From Deltaproteobacteria bacterium UBA7527 (GTDB taxonomy: Bacteria > Desulfobacterota > Syntrophorhabdia > Syntrophorhabdales > Syntrophorhabdaceae): a DNA stretch of 17,875 nt. The position numbers were made by a program, and so were the translations under genes. The first letter of the stretch is position 1. Every line of letters begins with the position of its first letter. The notes below the pieces were generated by a model that made no database searches, had not been told where the DNA came from, and was given only the letters and a program-made list of their open reading frames with translations. This document shows, one piece after another, positions 10,805-17,875 of this stretch. The DNA is taken from contig DLMV01000014.1 of assembly GCA_002478225.1 (NCBI GenBank), positions 4,768 to 22,642 of the forward strand. Reading direction: 5' to 3'.

Positions 10805-13489
10805 CTACTGTCCTGTCATCTGTTTCAGTATCCGCTCCAGGTTCTTGAGCTGCTCCCCGTAGCCTGCCCAGTCGCCCTGTCTTTGAAGCGTCCTTGCCCT
10901 TTCAAATATCTGCGCCGCCTCTTTTGCGAGATCCTGTATAGAGGCCTTTTTCGCCGTTGCCGGCGCCCCTGCCGCAGCCGGAGCTGCTTTCCTGCCGCCG
11001 AACAGCGCCGCCAGCGCCTGTTCGAGGTTCTCCTCCATCACCACGTCGTTCTCATATGCCACGATAACCCTCCGGAGCTCGGGCAACCCTCCCTTGTCCT
11101 CCGCGGCCAGATAGAGGGGCTGGATATAGAGGAGGGATCTTTCAATGGGGATGATGAGGAGCTTGCCGCGGATCACCTGGGAGCCGCGCTGGCCCCATAG
11201 CGTGAGCTGCTGCGAGATGTACGAATCCTGGTCAATCCTCGCATCGATCTGCCGCGGTCCGAAGACAAGCCGGTCCCTCGGAAAAGTGAAGACAAGCAGC
11301 TTACCATAATTGGGCTCATCGCAGCGGGCAGCGAACCACGCTGCGAGGTTGTCCCTCTTGGCCGGGGTATAGGGAACGAGGAGGACGAATTCCTCTTTCT
11401 GCTCGCCCGGGAGCTTCATGATCATGTGGTTCGCGCTCATTGTCTTCTCATTATGGACAGGGACCTCCCAGAGGTCTTCCTTGTTGTAAAATACCTTCGG
11501 ATCGTTCATATGGAACGTGGCATACATGGCCGTCTGGACATTGAAGAAATCTCTCGGATACCTGATATGCCTCTTGAGATCGTCGGGCATCTCCCCGATG
11601 GGCCTGAAAGCGCCCGGAAAGATGGCGCCGTATACCTGTATGATCGCGTCCGCGGGGTCGCTGACGTAGAAGCTCACCTTGCCGTTGTATGCATCGATGA
11701 CGACCTTCACCGAATTTCTCATGTAGTTTACCCTGTTCTTCAGCGGCTTCGAATAAGGCAGGCGCGTCGAAACGGTATACGCATCGATCATCCAGTATAT
11801 CTTGCCGTTGTCAGAGACCACCACATAGGCATCCGAATCAAGGAGCAGAAAGGGCGCAATGCTGCGCACCCTCTGGACAACGTTCCTGTTATAGATGATC
11901 CTGCTCTCCGGTGTGATCTCTGAGGAAAGGATGATCTTCGCGGTACGGAAATAGGAGGCAAAGACCGCCCGCTTGAAGAGGGAATCGAGGCGGACGCCGC
12001 CGGAGCCCTTATACGAGGTATAGATGTTCCCTTCCGATGTAGGGTAGCTGAATTCGGGGACCTTCGTGTTCACGATGACGTAGTCGCTCGTAAGCTCGCC
12101 GAAGTATATCTCCGGCGTAGTTATCTTTACGCCTGCGGCCGAAGAAGGCGGAATATCCTTTATAATGAACTCAGGCAGGCCCTCCCTTGAGATCCTGCTT
12201 ACAGGCCCCATGACAAGGCCATTGCCGTGCGTAAAGACGAACTTCTCATTGATCCATGACTTGCTTGGGAGATCGTTATACGAAAGCTCTCTGGCGGAGA
12301 GCATCACCTGACGGTACTGCCCGTTTATGGTGTACCGGTCGCTGTCGATATCGTTGAACCGGTAGTAGGTCCTGATCTGCTGGAGCTGGCTGTACGTCTT
12401 AAGGAGCGGCGATTCATCCCAGAGCCGTATGTTCTTTATTGTCGTGTCGTTCTTCTGTATATCTTTCGCCGTAAGATTAAAGGACACGTCAAAGGGCACC
12501 ATCTGTACGTTCTGGAGGTTATAGCCGTATTTCGTCAACGCGATATGATGCTTGATGAACGGCTCTTCCAGCGCCTGTTCGTTCGGCGCCACCTTGAAGT
12601 TCTGGAGAAGACCCGGATAGATCGCCACCCCGAGGATATACACCGCGATAAGGCCGATCACCGGGTAGATGGCGATGCGCCACCTTTCCTTCAGGAAAGC
12701 ATACCCAACCATCATGCCCCCGATGACCGTCAGGGGGATCAGCAGTCCCAGCGTAATGAGCCGCGCGTTCACATCGGCGTATCCGGCGCCTGTGATCACG
12801 GTATGGACGGAATAGAGCGTTTCAAATCTATCGAGATAAAATCCAAAGGCCAGCTTTATGAAGAACAGAACAATGAGGAGCGTCAAATGCTCCTTAGCGC
12901 GTTTCACGAAAGAGACCCTGTTGCCGAGCATAAGGAAGCCGCCGCGGGCAGCGTATCCCGCGGCCACGGCAAGGATCGTGATGAAAAGGAGAAAGCCCGC
13001 ATAACCGTTGAGCGATCCATACAGCGGAAGCTTAAAAAGGTAGAAGCTGAGGTCCCTGCCGAATATCGGGTCAACTGTTCCTGTATTGACGCTATTGAGA
13101 AAGACCAGCGTCTGCGCCCAGAGGCCGCTCCCCCAGAGGCCGCTTAACACGCCGCCGAAGATAGCGGCAAACCAACCGAGTACTGTAAATGTTTTATTAA
13201 ATTTACCGGGATCAAAGGGTATTCTGATCTGGCCCATGAACAGTATGTCGATGGCCGGCACCTTGACGGCGGATGCGACAAAGATATTGGCGGCGAAAAA
13301 GAAAAAGAAGATCAGGCCAAAGGCAAGGCCTGTCAGCACCTCGGCGGACAGAACCTTCGTGAACATCGCTTCGTATGCAACTTCGCGAAAAAAGACCCAG
13401 TCCACGTATAGCCCGACCAGTCTGGACGCAGAGAACAGAAAGATGACGATAAGCGCCAGCAAGAGCAGCCTGCCGAACCTGAATGTCAC
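10805..13489 (-). CDS. UPF0182 family membrane protein
   Basis: A large integral membrane protein of the UPF0182/COG1615 family, whose function is not established. It has 894 aa, the usual size. Seven hydrophobic segments lie in the first 295 residues (roughly 7-29, 51-74, 101-130, 160-182, 200-218, 242-265, 270-292). A long region outside the membrane follows, opening with the family motif APNEQALEEPFIKHHIALTK (301-320). The C-terminus has an alanine/proline linker (AAPAAAGAPATAKK) and a helical tail with the typical GDWAGYGEQLKNLE. The start is GTG 13489, with GGGGG six nt upstream; an ATG here is out of frame. It follows the methyltransferase gene by 67 bp on the same strand and probably belongs to the permease-methyltransferase transcript. 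A stem-loop lies about 70 bp after its stop. Confidence 0.9.
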   Translation of the reverse strand: MTFRFGRLLLLALIVIFLFSASRLVGLYVDWVFFREVAYEAMFTKVLSAEVLTGLAFGLIFFFFFAANIFVASAVKVPAIDILFMGQIRIPFDPGKFNKTFTVLGWFAAIFGGVLSGLWGSGLWAQTLVFLNSVNTGTVDPIFGRDLSFYLFKLPLYGSLNGYAGFLLFITILAVAAGYAARGGFLMLGNRVSFVKRAKEHLTLLIVLFFIKLAFGFYLDRFETLYSVHTVITGAGYADVNARLITLGLLIPLTVIGGMMVGYAFLKERWRIAIYPVIGLIAVYILGVAIYPGLLQNFKVAPNEQALEEPFIKHHIALTKYGYNLQNVQMVPFDVSFNLTAKDIQKNDTTIKNIRLWDESPLLKTYSQLQQIRTYYRFNDIDSDRYTINGQYRQVMLSARELSYNDLPSKSWINEKFVFTHGNGLVMGPVSRISREGLPEFIIKDIPPSSAAGVKITTPEIYFGELTSDYVIVNTKVPEFSYPTSEGNIYTSYKGSGGVRLDSLFKRAVFASYFRTAKIILSSEITPESRIIYNRNVVQRVRSIAPFLLLDSDAYVVVSDNGKIYWMIDAYTVSTRLPYSKPLKNRVNYMRNSVKVVIDAYNGKVSFYVSDPADAIIQVYGAIFPGAFRPIGEMPDDLKRHIRYPRDFFNVQTAMYATFHMNDPKVFYNKEDLWEVPVHNEKTMSANHMIMKLPGEQKEEFVLLVPYTPAKRDNLAAWFAARCDEPNYGKLLVFTFPRDRLVFGPRQIDARIDQDSYISQQLTLWGQRGSQVIRGKLLIIPIERSLLYIQPLYLAAEDKGGLPELRRVIVAYENDVVMEENLEQALAALFGGRKAAPAAAGAPATAKKASIQDLAKEAAQIFERARTLQRQGDWAGYGEQLKNLERILKQMTGQ

Positions 13490-13556
13490 ATTACACCCCC
13501 TTTTGAGAATATGACGAAGAGTATACCAGATATTGCCCTAATTTGGCATTCCCTTC

Positions 13557-14411
13557 TTACCGCGCGATCCTCGCTCCTTTCCACGCATAGGTTCCGGGTG
13601 ATCGGCCTCCGGCGATGGTAGCCGTTCCTGCCATGGAATCTCCCCTCACAATGCCTTCCAGGTTCATCTGAAACCGTCGGCCTGCGATCGTATCCTCTAC
13701 TTTCATTGTGATCTCCTCGCCGTAGAGCCTGGCATCGCGCAGCTCGAACTCCTTCTCTTCGTCTTTGATCGTTCCTGTCGCCATCTGATAACGCTGACGC
13801 AGGGAAAGCGTATATTCCTTCGTCTCCTTTTCGTTCCTGAAGGTGACCCTCCATTCTCCTTGTGCATTTGCAGGGATGATCCACAAATACACCCATGTAT
13901 CGAAGGCGGCAAGCGCCATGTCCGGCTTCCAATCCTCAGCGCCAAACCTGTGAGCGACAACCCTTACGCCGGGCTTCAGTTCCCGGAAGAATTTTGGAGT
14001 AAGCTGCTTGTTCAGCTCGGGCAGCAGATAGAGCGCAATGACCGAGGCCTCGCGGATATCTACGGTAAAGATATCTTCTTTGATGAACCTTACCCTTCCC
14101 CCAACTCCGGCCTTCCTCGCATTCTCTATGCTCTCGGCAACAAGTTCCGGGTCGAGCTCAACCCCGACACCCCGAGCGCCGAAGTCCCTTGCCGCCGCGA
14201 TCACGATGCGGCCGTCTCCTGAGCCGAGGTCGTAGACGATGTCATCCTTTGTGACGCCGGCGAGCTTCAGCATCTCCCTGACCACCTTGTGCGGCGTGGT
14301 GGCAAAGACAACGTCGGGCTCTACCTTCTTGCCGGGCTTCAGGTCGCACGCCGCAATACCTGGCAGCACAAGGAACATACAAATAATGCGGATGACCATC
14401 TTTGTTATCAT
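13557..14411 (-). CDS. Lipoprotein-type class I SAM-dependent methyltransferase
   Basis: A 284-aa protein with an export signal in front of a methyltransferase fold. Residues 1-21 are basic then hydrophobic and end in a lipobox, IAAC with C22 as the lipid-accepting cysteine. D23 at +2 would, by the Escherichia coli rule, keep it in the inner membrane. The SAM-binding motif I is VYDLGSGDGRIVIAAA (59-74), with the acidic residue E85 after the second strand (GVGVELDPE) and motif-II-like KEDIF (111-115). The C-terminal 95 residues (from about 185) are strand-rich and look like a separate small beta domain. The substrate is unknown. It starts 1 bp after the permease stop, whose end carries its GGAG/AGGTG ribosome site, so translation is coupled. 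The fold is certain; export is predicted, and SAM supply outside the cytoplasm would be a puzzle. Confidence 0.85.
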   Translation of the reverse strand: MITKMVIRIICMFLVLPGIAACDLKPGKKVEPDVVFATTPHKVVREMLKLAGVTKDDIVYDLGSGDGRIVIAAARDFGARGVGVELDPELVAESIENARKAGVGGRVRFIKEDIFTVDIREASVIALYLLPELNKQLTPKFFRELKPGVRVVAHRFGAEDWKPDMALAAFDTWVYLWIIPANAQGEWRVTFRNEKETKEYTLSLRQRYQMATGTIKDEEKEFELRDARLYGEEITMKVEDTIAGRRFQMNLEGIVRGDSMAGTATIAGGRSPGTYAWKGARIAR

Positions 14412-14412
14412 G

Positions 14413-15720
14413 TCACCTCTCCTGAGCGTTGTGATATTTTGAGATCAGAAGAAACGGGAGGCCTCCACACAGAACCGCCATGCCTGCCAATGCGCCTATG
14501 CCCGTATACTGAATGCTCGATATGAGCATGAACAAACACACGCAGCAGAACAATATGGGCGTCGCAGGGTACAGGGGAACGCGGAACGGGCGTGCTGCTT
14601 TCGGGTCCTTTAACCGCAGGACGATGAGCGATTGCGTTGTCAGAAAAAAGAAGAACCAGAATACCGGCGCAGTAAACTCCACCATGGTCACGAAGCCTCT
14701 CATCGTCAGCGTGCCGAAGAGGACGAGAAGGAGAGAGATGATGCCCTGTACAACAAGGGCATGCACCGGAGTTGCGGCGTCCTGGTACCACCATCCGAGA
14801 AAACGGAACAGCGCGAACTCCTTCCCAAGCGCGTAGTTCGTGCGCGAGCCCGTGATGATCACGCCGTTCATCGAGCTCAGCGCAGATACAGCCACAATGA
14901 GGCTGATGAGGGCCGCCCCTCCTGATCCCGTTATCCTGGCCATTACATCATATGCCACGGCATTCGAACTTGCCGTGCCGTGCATCCCGAGGACCTTCCA
15001 ATACGTTAGATTGATAAGCAGATAAAGAAGGGTTATGATCAAGATGCTCCAGATCAGAGAGTGCACCATGTTCTTTCTTGGTTCCCTTAATTCCGCCGAG
15101 ATGTATGCCGCCTCGTTCCATCCGCCGTAGGTGAGGAGCACAAAGACCATTGTGAGGCCAAGAAGCGGCCTGGCCGGCGAGGATGGAGGCGCTCCGGGCG
15201 GCAGGGGGGAAGCAAAAAATAGGCCGCCTGCGGCTATAAAAATTATCCCGGTCACGATCGCAAGCGTCAACAGTTTCTGAGCGGCCCTCCCCTCCTTTAT
15301 GCCGGCGGCATTGATAAAGGTCAGGACAGCTATGCTCGCCGCGGCGTATATGGACGAGGAATGTGCGCCCAGAGGCGCAACCTGAGAAAGGTAATCTCCC
15401 AGTATGAAGGCGAGCATCGCTATTGAGCCCGTCTGCATGACCGTCATCCGCGCCCAGGCGAAGAGGAATGCCGGCTTTTTTCCGAAGGCGAGTGTGAGGT
15501 AATGGTAATCTCCGCCGGGATGCGGATAGGCGGTTGCCAGCTCGGCATAACAGAGCGCACCGATGAGCGAGATCGCTCCTCCCGCGATCCATACCGCGAA
15601 AAAGAGGAATGTGTTGCCGGTATGGAGGGCCACAAGCGACGGCGTCTTGAATATCCCCACTCCGATAACGATGCCGATTATGAGCGATGCGGCATCAACG
15701 ACAGTCAGCGTCTTTTTCAT
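14413..15720 (-). CDS. APC-superfamily amino acid permease
   Basis: A 435-aa inner-membrane transporter with about 12 hydrophobic segments, of the amino acid-polyamine-organocation superfamily. The first segment contains the substrate-backbone motif GIVIGVGIF (about 16-24), followed by SLVALHTG. The next segment shows ALCYAELATAYPHPGGDYHYL, the usual APC loop after helix 2. GGWNEAAYISAELREPRKNM in the middle is typical of helix 6 and the loop after it in LAT-like members. The substrate cannot be assigned. ATG 15720 is used although no ribosome site is visible; a good promoter lies 25-55 bp upstream. It is the first gene of a three-gene set with the lipidated methyltransferase (1-bp gap) and the UPF0182 protein. 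Confidence 0.9.
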   Translation of the reverse strand: MKKTLTVVDAASLIIGIVIGVGIFKTPSLVALHTGNTFLFFAVWIAGGAISLIGALCYAELATAYPHPGGDYHYLTLAFGKKPAFLFAWARMTVMQTGSIAMLAFILGDYLSQVAPLGAHSSSIYAAASIAVLTFINAAGIKEGRAAQKLLTLAIVTGIIFIAAGGLFFASPLPPGAPPSSPARPLLGLTMVFVLLTYGGWNEAAYISAELREPRKNMVHSLIWSILIITLLYLLINLTYWKVLGMHGTASSNAVAYDVMARITGSGGAALISLIVAVSALSSMNGVIITGSRTNYALGKEFALFRFLGWWYQDAATPVHALVVQGIISLLLVLFGTLTMRGFVTMVEFTAPVFWFFFFLTTQSLIVLRLKDPKAARPFRVPLYPATPILFCCVCLFMLISSIQYTGIGALAGMAVLCGGLPFLLISKYHNAQER

Positions 15721-15745
15721 AATGAATAAGTAACATTAGAGAAAG

Positions 15746-15774
15746 ATTAAATACAATGGTTATTTAGCTCTCAA
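15746..15774 (-). promoter_or_regulatory. Sigma70-type promoter of the permease-methyltransferase-UPF0182 set
   Basis: Minus strand: TTGAGA (15769-15774, 5 of 6), a 17-bp spacer and TTTAAT (15746-15751, 5 of 6). The expected start is near 15739, giving a short leader of about 19 nt without an obvious ribosome site. Confidence 0.6.
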
Positions 15775-15855
15775 GCAATATAATGAGGCTGACTGCCGAT
15801 CGCTCCTTTATCGAAGAACGTGGAACATCTGTGAGGCGTTAGGCGATGAACTCCG

Positions 15856-15902
15856 TGAAATGTGAAAGGTGAGCTGACAGCTGTTAGATGACAGCTGATC
15901 GC
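15856..15902. repeat. Intergenic repeat words between the permease and plsC genes
   Basis: GTGAAATGTGAAAGGTGA is followed by two copies of TGACAGCTG, each containing the palindrome CAGCTG, separated by a few bases. It matches the style of the GTGAAAGG words at 663-684 and 16759-16815. It lies just upstream of the plsC promoter. Nothing else is evident in the 255-bp divergent gap apart from the two promoters. Confidence 0.45.
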
Positions 15903-15922
15903 CGGGGCGGCAACTAAAAATC

Positions 15923-15951
15923 TTGACAGCCTGCTCAAATTGCAGGAAAAT
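15923..15951 (+). promoter_or_regulatory. Sigma70-type promoter of plsC
   Basis: A perfect TTGACA (15923-15928), a 17-bp spacer and GAAAAT (15946-15951, 4 of 6). Transcription would begin near 15958. That places the TTG at 15940 upstream of the transcript and supports ATG 15976 as the start. Confidence 0.62.
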
Positions 15952-15975
15952 TTAGAACAAAAAAAGGCGGGGAGA

Positions 15976-16701
15976 ATGAGAAAGGCCATTCCATTACTGA
16001 ATATTGTTTTCACTACAATATTCCTTTCCATGATAGCGCTTATAATATTTCCCTTCGACCGGAAAGGAAAAGGAACGAACAGGCTGGGCAGGATCTGGGC
16101 AAAGATCCATCTCAAGGCATGCGGTATCCGGGTTGCAATGGAGGGGGCCGAGAACATGACCGAACCCCCCTATATAATTATGTGCAACCACCAGAGCGTG
16201 CTTGACATATTCGCGCTTCTCTCGTCACTCCCTTTATCGTTCAAATGGATCGCGAAGAAAGAGCTCTTCGTGGTGCCCTTTTTGGGGTGGGCGCTCAAGG
16301 CCGGAAAGAACATCAGCATCGACAGGCAGAACCCGCGAAAGGCCCTGAAGGCTATGCAGGAAGCGGCCAGCAGGATCAACGAGGGCATGAATATCGTGAT
16401 CTTCCCGGAAGGGACATGGAGCCCGGACGGTACCCTCCTTCCGTTCAAAAAAGGGGGCTTTTCGCTTGCGCTCCGGACAAAGGCGCCGATCATACCTGTA
16501 GGCATATGGGGAACAGGTCAGCTGCAGCCGGAAGGGTGTTCAGTTCCGAAAGGCAGGGGATTGATACAGATAAAGATCGGCCGGCCGGTATGCTGGGCAG
16601 AAGAAGAAAAACCCGCCAAGAACAAGTTAATGCTCGAAGTAAGGTCCCACATTGAAAAGCTCATCGATGCCGACGGGCAGAACCGCGCTGTCAGTTCATA
16701 G
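15976..16701 (+). CDS. plsC: 1-acylglycerol-3-phosphate O-acyltransferase (PlsC family)
   Basis: Adds the second fatty acyl chain to lysophosphatidic acid to make phosphatidic acid, at the inner face of the membrane. From ATG 15976 the protein is 241 aa, the normal size. An N-terminal hydrophobic anchor (about 6-27) is followed by motif I NHQSVLD (71-77, with the HX4D pair H72/D77), motif II around KKELFVVPFLGWAL (94-107) and ISIDR (113-117), motif III FPEGTWS (143-149) and motif IV IIPVGIWG (172-179). All catalytic motifs are intact. The frame is open upstream to a TTG at 15940, but the promoter position argues against that start. The single gene runs divergently from the permease and convergently with the Cache protein gene. 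Acyl specificity is unknown, so a related lyso-lipid acyltransferase is possible. Confidence 0.92.
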   Translation: MRKAIPLLNIVFTTIFLSMIALIIFPFDRKGKGTNRLGRIWAKIHLKACGIRVAMEGAENMTEPPYIIMCNHQSVLDIFALLSSLPLSFKWIAKKELFVVPFLGWALKAGKNISIDRQNPRKALKAMQEAASRINEGMNIVIFPEGTWSPDGTLLPFKKGGFSLALRTKAPIIPVGIWGTGQLQPEGCSVPKGRGLIQIKIGRPVCWAEEEKPAKNKLMLEVRSHIEKLIDADGQNRAVSS

Positions 16702-16758
16702 ATCGTATATCGAAGTGTAAAGAAAACAGTTCGGCGTAGGTCGTGAGGGGAAAAACCT

Positions 16759-16815
16759 GTGAAAGGTAAAAGTGAAATGTTGTAAACTTTTCACTTCTCA
16801 CGTTTCACTTTTCAC
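16759..16815. repeat. Inverted GTGAAA-word repeat between convergent plsC and Cache genes
   Basis: AAAAGTGAAA (16768-16777) and TTTCACTTTT (16803-16812) are perfect 10-bp arms; the intervening DNA holds a further CTTTTCACTTCTCACG copy that could pair alternatively. It sits in the 124-bp convergent gap, where it could act as a weak two-way terminator, although no long U-run follows. Confidence 0.5.
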
Positions 16816-16825
16816 GATACAGCGT

Positions 16826-17629
16826 CTACTGCTTCGCCGGTTCGGTCACCACGATTCGCCAGAAACCATCGTAAAGCGACACCGTCTTCCAGTGGGCCTT
16901 CTTCTTGATCACCTGCTGCGTTCCCGGTTTTACATAGCGGTAGGAGCCGGATCCTTCCTCCTGGCTGACGATATACCCCACAAGCCCCTTTAGTTCAGGA
17001 AAACCCTGATATTCGGCGCTCTTCAGGACATTCCTCCTTGCCTGAGCAGGATCGGAAGAAAATACATGCGTTCCGTCCCCCTGAATGGCGAGGACCATCA
17101 AACCCTTCCCCAATGCGAATCCCTTCAGCGCCTCTTTGATGAGAAGCTCCGGGGTGAAGTATATGCCGACAGAGCCGACGAATTCTTTCTTAGCGTTAAA
17201 GACAGGATATCTGAGGAGAGCTGCCTGCGTTTCTTCTATGCCGATGAAGAGCTCGGTGAAAACGGGCCTCTTCTCCTTTAAGAACCGCGCCGCCACAGAC
17301 TGTGCGGATAGGTCGGATCCTTCATATTTTCTGTATTTTTCAGGCTCCATTATCTCTATTATCCCTTTCGCATTAAGGAAAGAACAATCAATGGCGTAGG
17401 ACCTTCCCGCGCAGAGACTTCTTATGGTCCCTCTCAGATCCGAATGGGCATCGAGTCCCCTACCTATACGGCCGGCTGCCTCTGAGAGGCCTTTGTCCGC
17501 CTCTTTCAGGACAGCATGGATCCGCTTGACGGCTTCATCAAGGGTTGCCGTCGCTGGATCGGCAGCAAACACCGCTGTCGGGGCGCCGCAAAGGATCATT
17601 ATCGACAATACAAGGATAGCTGCTTTCAT
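16826..17629 (-). CDS. Secreted stand-alone Cache-domain protein
   Basis: A 267-aa periplasmic protein. ATG 17629 is chosen over an upstream in-frame start because AAGGAGGAG lies just before it and a signal peptide follows at once (MKAAILVLSIMILC..AVFA, cleavage likely after residue 22). The mature part begins with a helical stretch (about 28-65) and continues as an alpha/beta sensor fold: CSFLNAKGIIEIMEPEKYRK, the FIGIEETQAALLRYPVFNAK strand pair, GSVGIYFTPELL, and a second half with LAIQGDGTHVFSSD and SLYDGFWRIVV. This is the layout of extracellular Cache ligand-binding domains. Unusually, there is no C-terminal transmembrane helix, kinase, HAMP or chemoreceptor module, so it may bind a small molecule for another protein. 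Ligand and partner are unknown. Confidence 0.78.
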   Translation of the reverse strand: MKAAILVLSIMILCGAPTAVFAADPATATLDEAVKRIHAVLKEADKGLSEAAGRIGRGLDAHSDLRGTIRSLCAGRSYAIDCSFLNAKGIIEIMEPEKYRKYEGSDLSAQSVAARFLKEKRPVFTELFIGIEETQAALLRYPVFNAKKEFVGSVGIYFTPELLIKEALKGFALGKGLMVLAIQGDGTHVFSSDPAQARRNVLKSAEYQGFPELKGLVGYIVSQEEGSGSYRYVKPGTQQVIKKKAHWKTVSLYDGFWRIVVTEPAKQ

Positions 17630-17715
17630 ATGCTCCTCCTTATGTCTCCGGCTGCCGCTCATGCTGTGAGCTGCAAGGTACGGAAACAGTTCGTGGACAG
17701 TTTATTATTAATTCA

Positions 17716-17744
17716 TTTTTAGTACGTAAGGGATAACCTGTCAA
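17716..17744 (-). promoter_or_regulatory. Sigma70-type promoter of the Cache-protein gene
   Basis: Minus strand: a perfect TTGACA (17739-17744), a 17-bp spacer (17722-17738) and TAAAAA (17716-17721, 4 of 6). The leader would be about 80 nt. Confidence 0.55.
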
Positions 17745-17796
17745 CTGAAAAACAGCAGAAACCCGTAGGTCGTGGGCGTAAGGCGGCCTATCTCTC

Positions 17797-17875
17797 ATTG
17801 TCATCGCGAGGAGCGTAAGCGACGCGGAGATCCCTTCCGGATGCTTGATGCTGGATACTGGATGCTCGATGCTGG
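17797..17875. repeat. Dispersed intergenic repeats at the right edge
   Basis: At 17807-17836 there is a CGCGAGGAGCG-TAAGCGACGCG unit of the GCGAGGAGCG type, ending in GGAGATCCC. At 17839-17875 two 16-bp copies, GGATGCTTGATGCTGG and GGATGCTCGATGCTGG, differ by one base and are separated by ATACT. Related GATGC/CGCTGG words occur at 699-760. The array may continue beyond the window. Confidence 0.6.

Noticed and set aside
12545..13147. 200-codon plus-strand ORF inside the UPF0182 gene
   Set aside because: Antisense to conserved membrane segments; the low-complexity charged product is typical of a shadow frame.
15940..15975. TTG start giving PlsC 12 extra residues
   Set aside because: It lies upstream of the transcription start predicted from the TTGACA/GAAAAT promoter; ATG 15976 gives a normal-length protein.
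17839..17875. CRISPR-like repeats
   Set aside because: Only two 16-bp units with a 5-bp spacer; the spacer is too short and no cas genes are present.

Overview
This window is ordinary bacterial chromosome with about 50% GC. It probably comes from an anaerobic deltaproteobacterium of the syntrophic fatty- or aromatic-acid-degrading kind. That is an inference from three things: an acyl-CoA dehydrogenase next to an electron-transfer flavoprotein, the rpsU-yqeY-mutS2-dnaG-rpoD gene order, and many short word-like intergenic repeats. There is no rRNA, tRNA, CRISPR array, phage gene or transposase.

Layout from left to right. (1) 1-1923, minus strand: an acyl-CoA dehydrogenase with its own strong sigma70-type promoter, then a 260-nt hairpin-rich spacer, then the start of an ETF beta-subunit gene that runs off the left edge. 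(2) 2104-2241: a 138-bp MITE-like inverted-repeat element whose apparent 5-bp target duplication contains the rpoD stop codon. (3) 2243-8486, minus: an extended macromolecular-synthesis operon, rpsU, yqeY, mutS2, dnaG, rpoD, with tight or overlapping junctions and one good promoter before rpsU. (4) 8666-9958, minus: purA with an intrinsic terminator. (5) 9959-10804: repeat-rich DNA holding two very small genes. One is a 61-aa membrane protein (+); the other is a 56-aa ribbon-helix-helix protein (-). Their 3' ends overlap by 4 bp. (6) 10805-15720, minus: a cell-envelope cluster of an APC amino-acid permease, a lipoprotein-type SAM methyltransferase and a UPF0182 membrane protein. (7) 15976-16701, plus: a PlsC acyltransferase. 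(8) 16826-17629, minus: a secreted stand-alone Cache-domain protein. The last 80 bp are intergenic repeats.

How the genes work together. The dehydrogenase passes electrons from acyl-CoA oxidation to ETF. The rpsU-rpoD operon joins translation initiation, primase, the housekeeping sigma factor and a divergent MutS2 in one unit, probably with post-transcriptional adjustment at the AT-only palindrome between dnaG and rpoD. The permease-methyltransferase-UPF0182 set and the Cache protein act at the envelope or periplasm, and their substrates cannot be read from sequence. Nothing here amounts to a clear new multi-gene system. The items most worth following up are the MITE-like element at the rpoD stop, the orphan ribbon-helix-helix/small membrane protein pair, the lipidated methyltransferase, and the palindromic operator candidates at acd and etfB.
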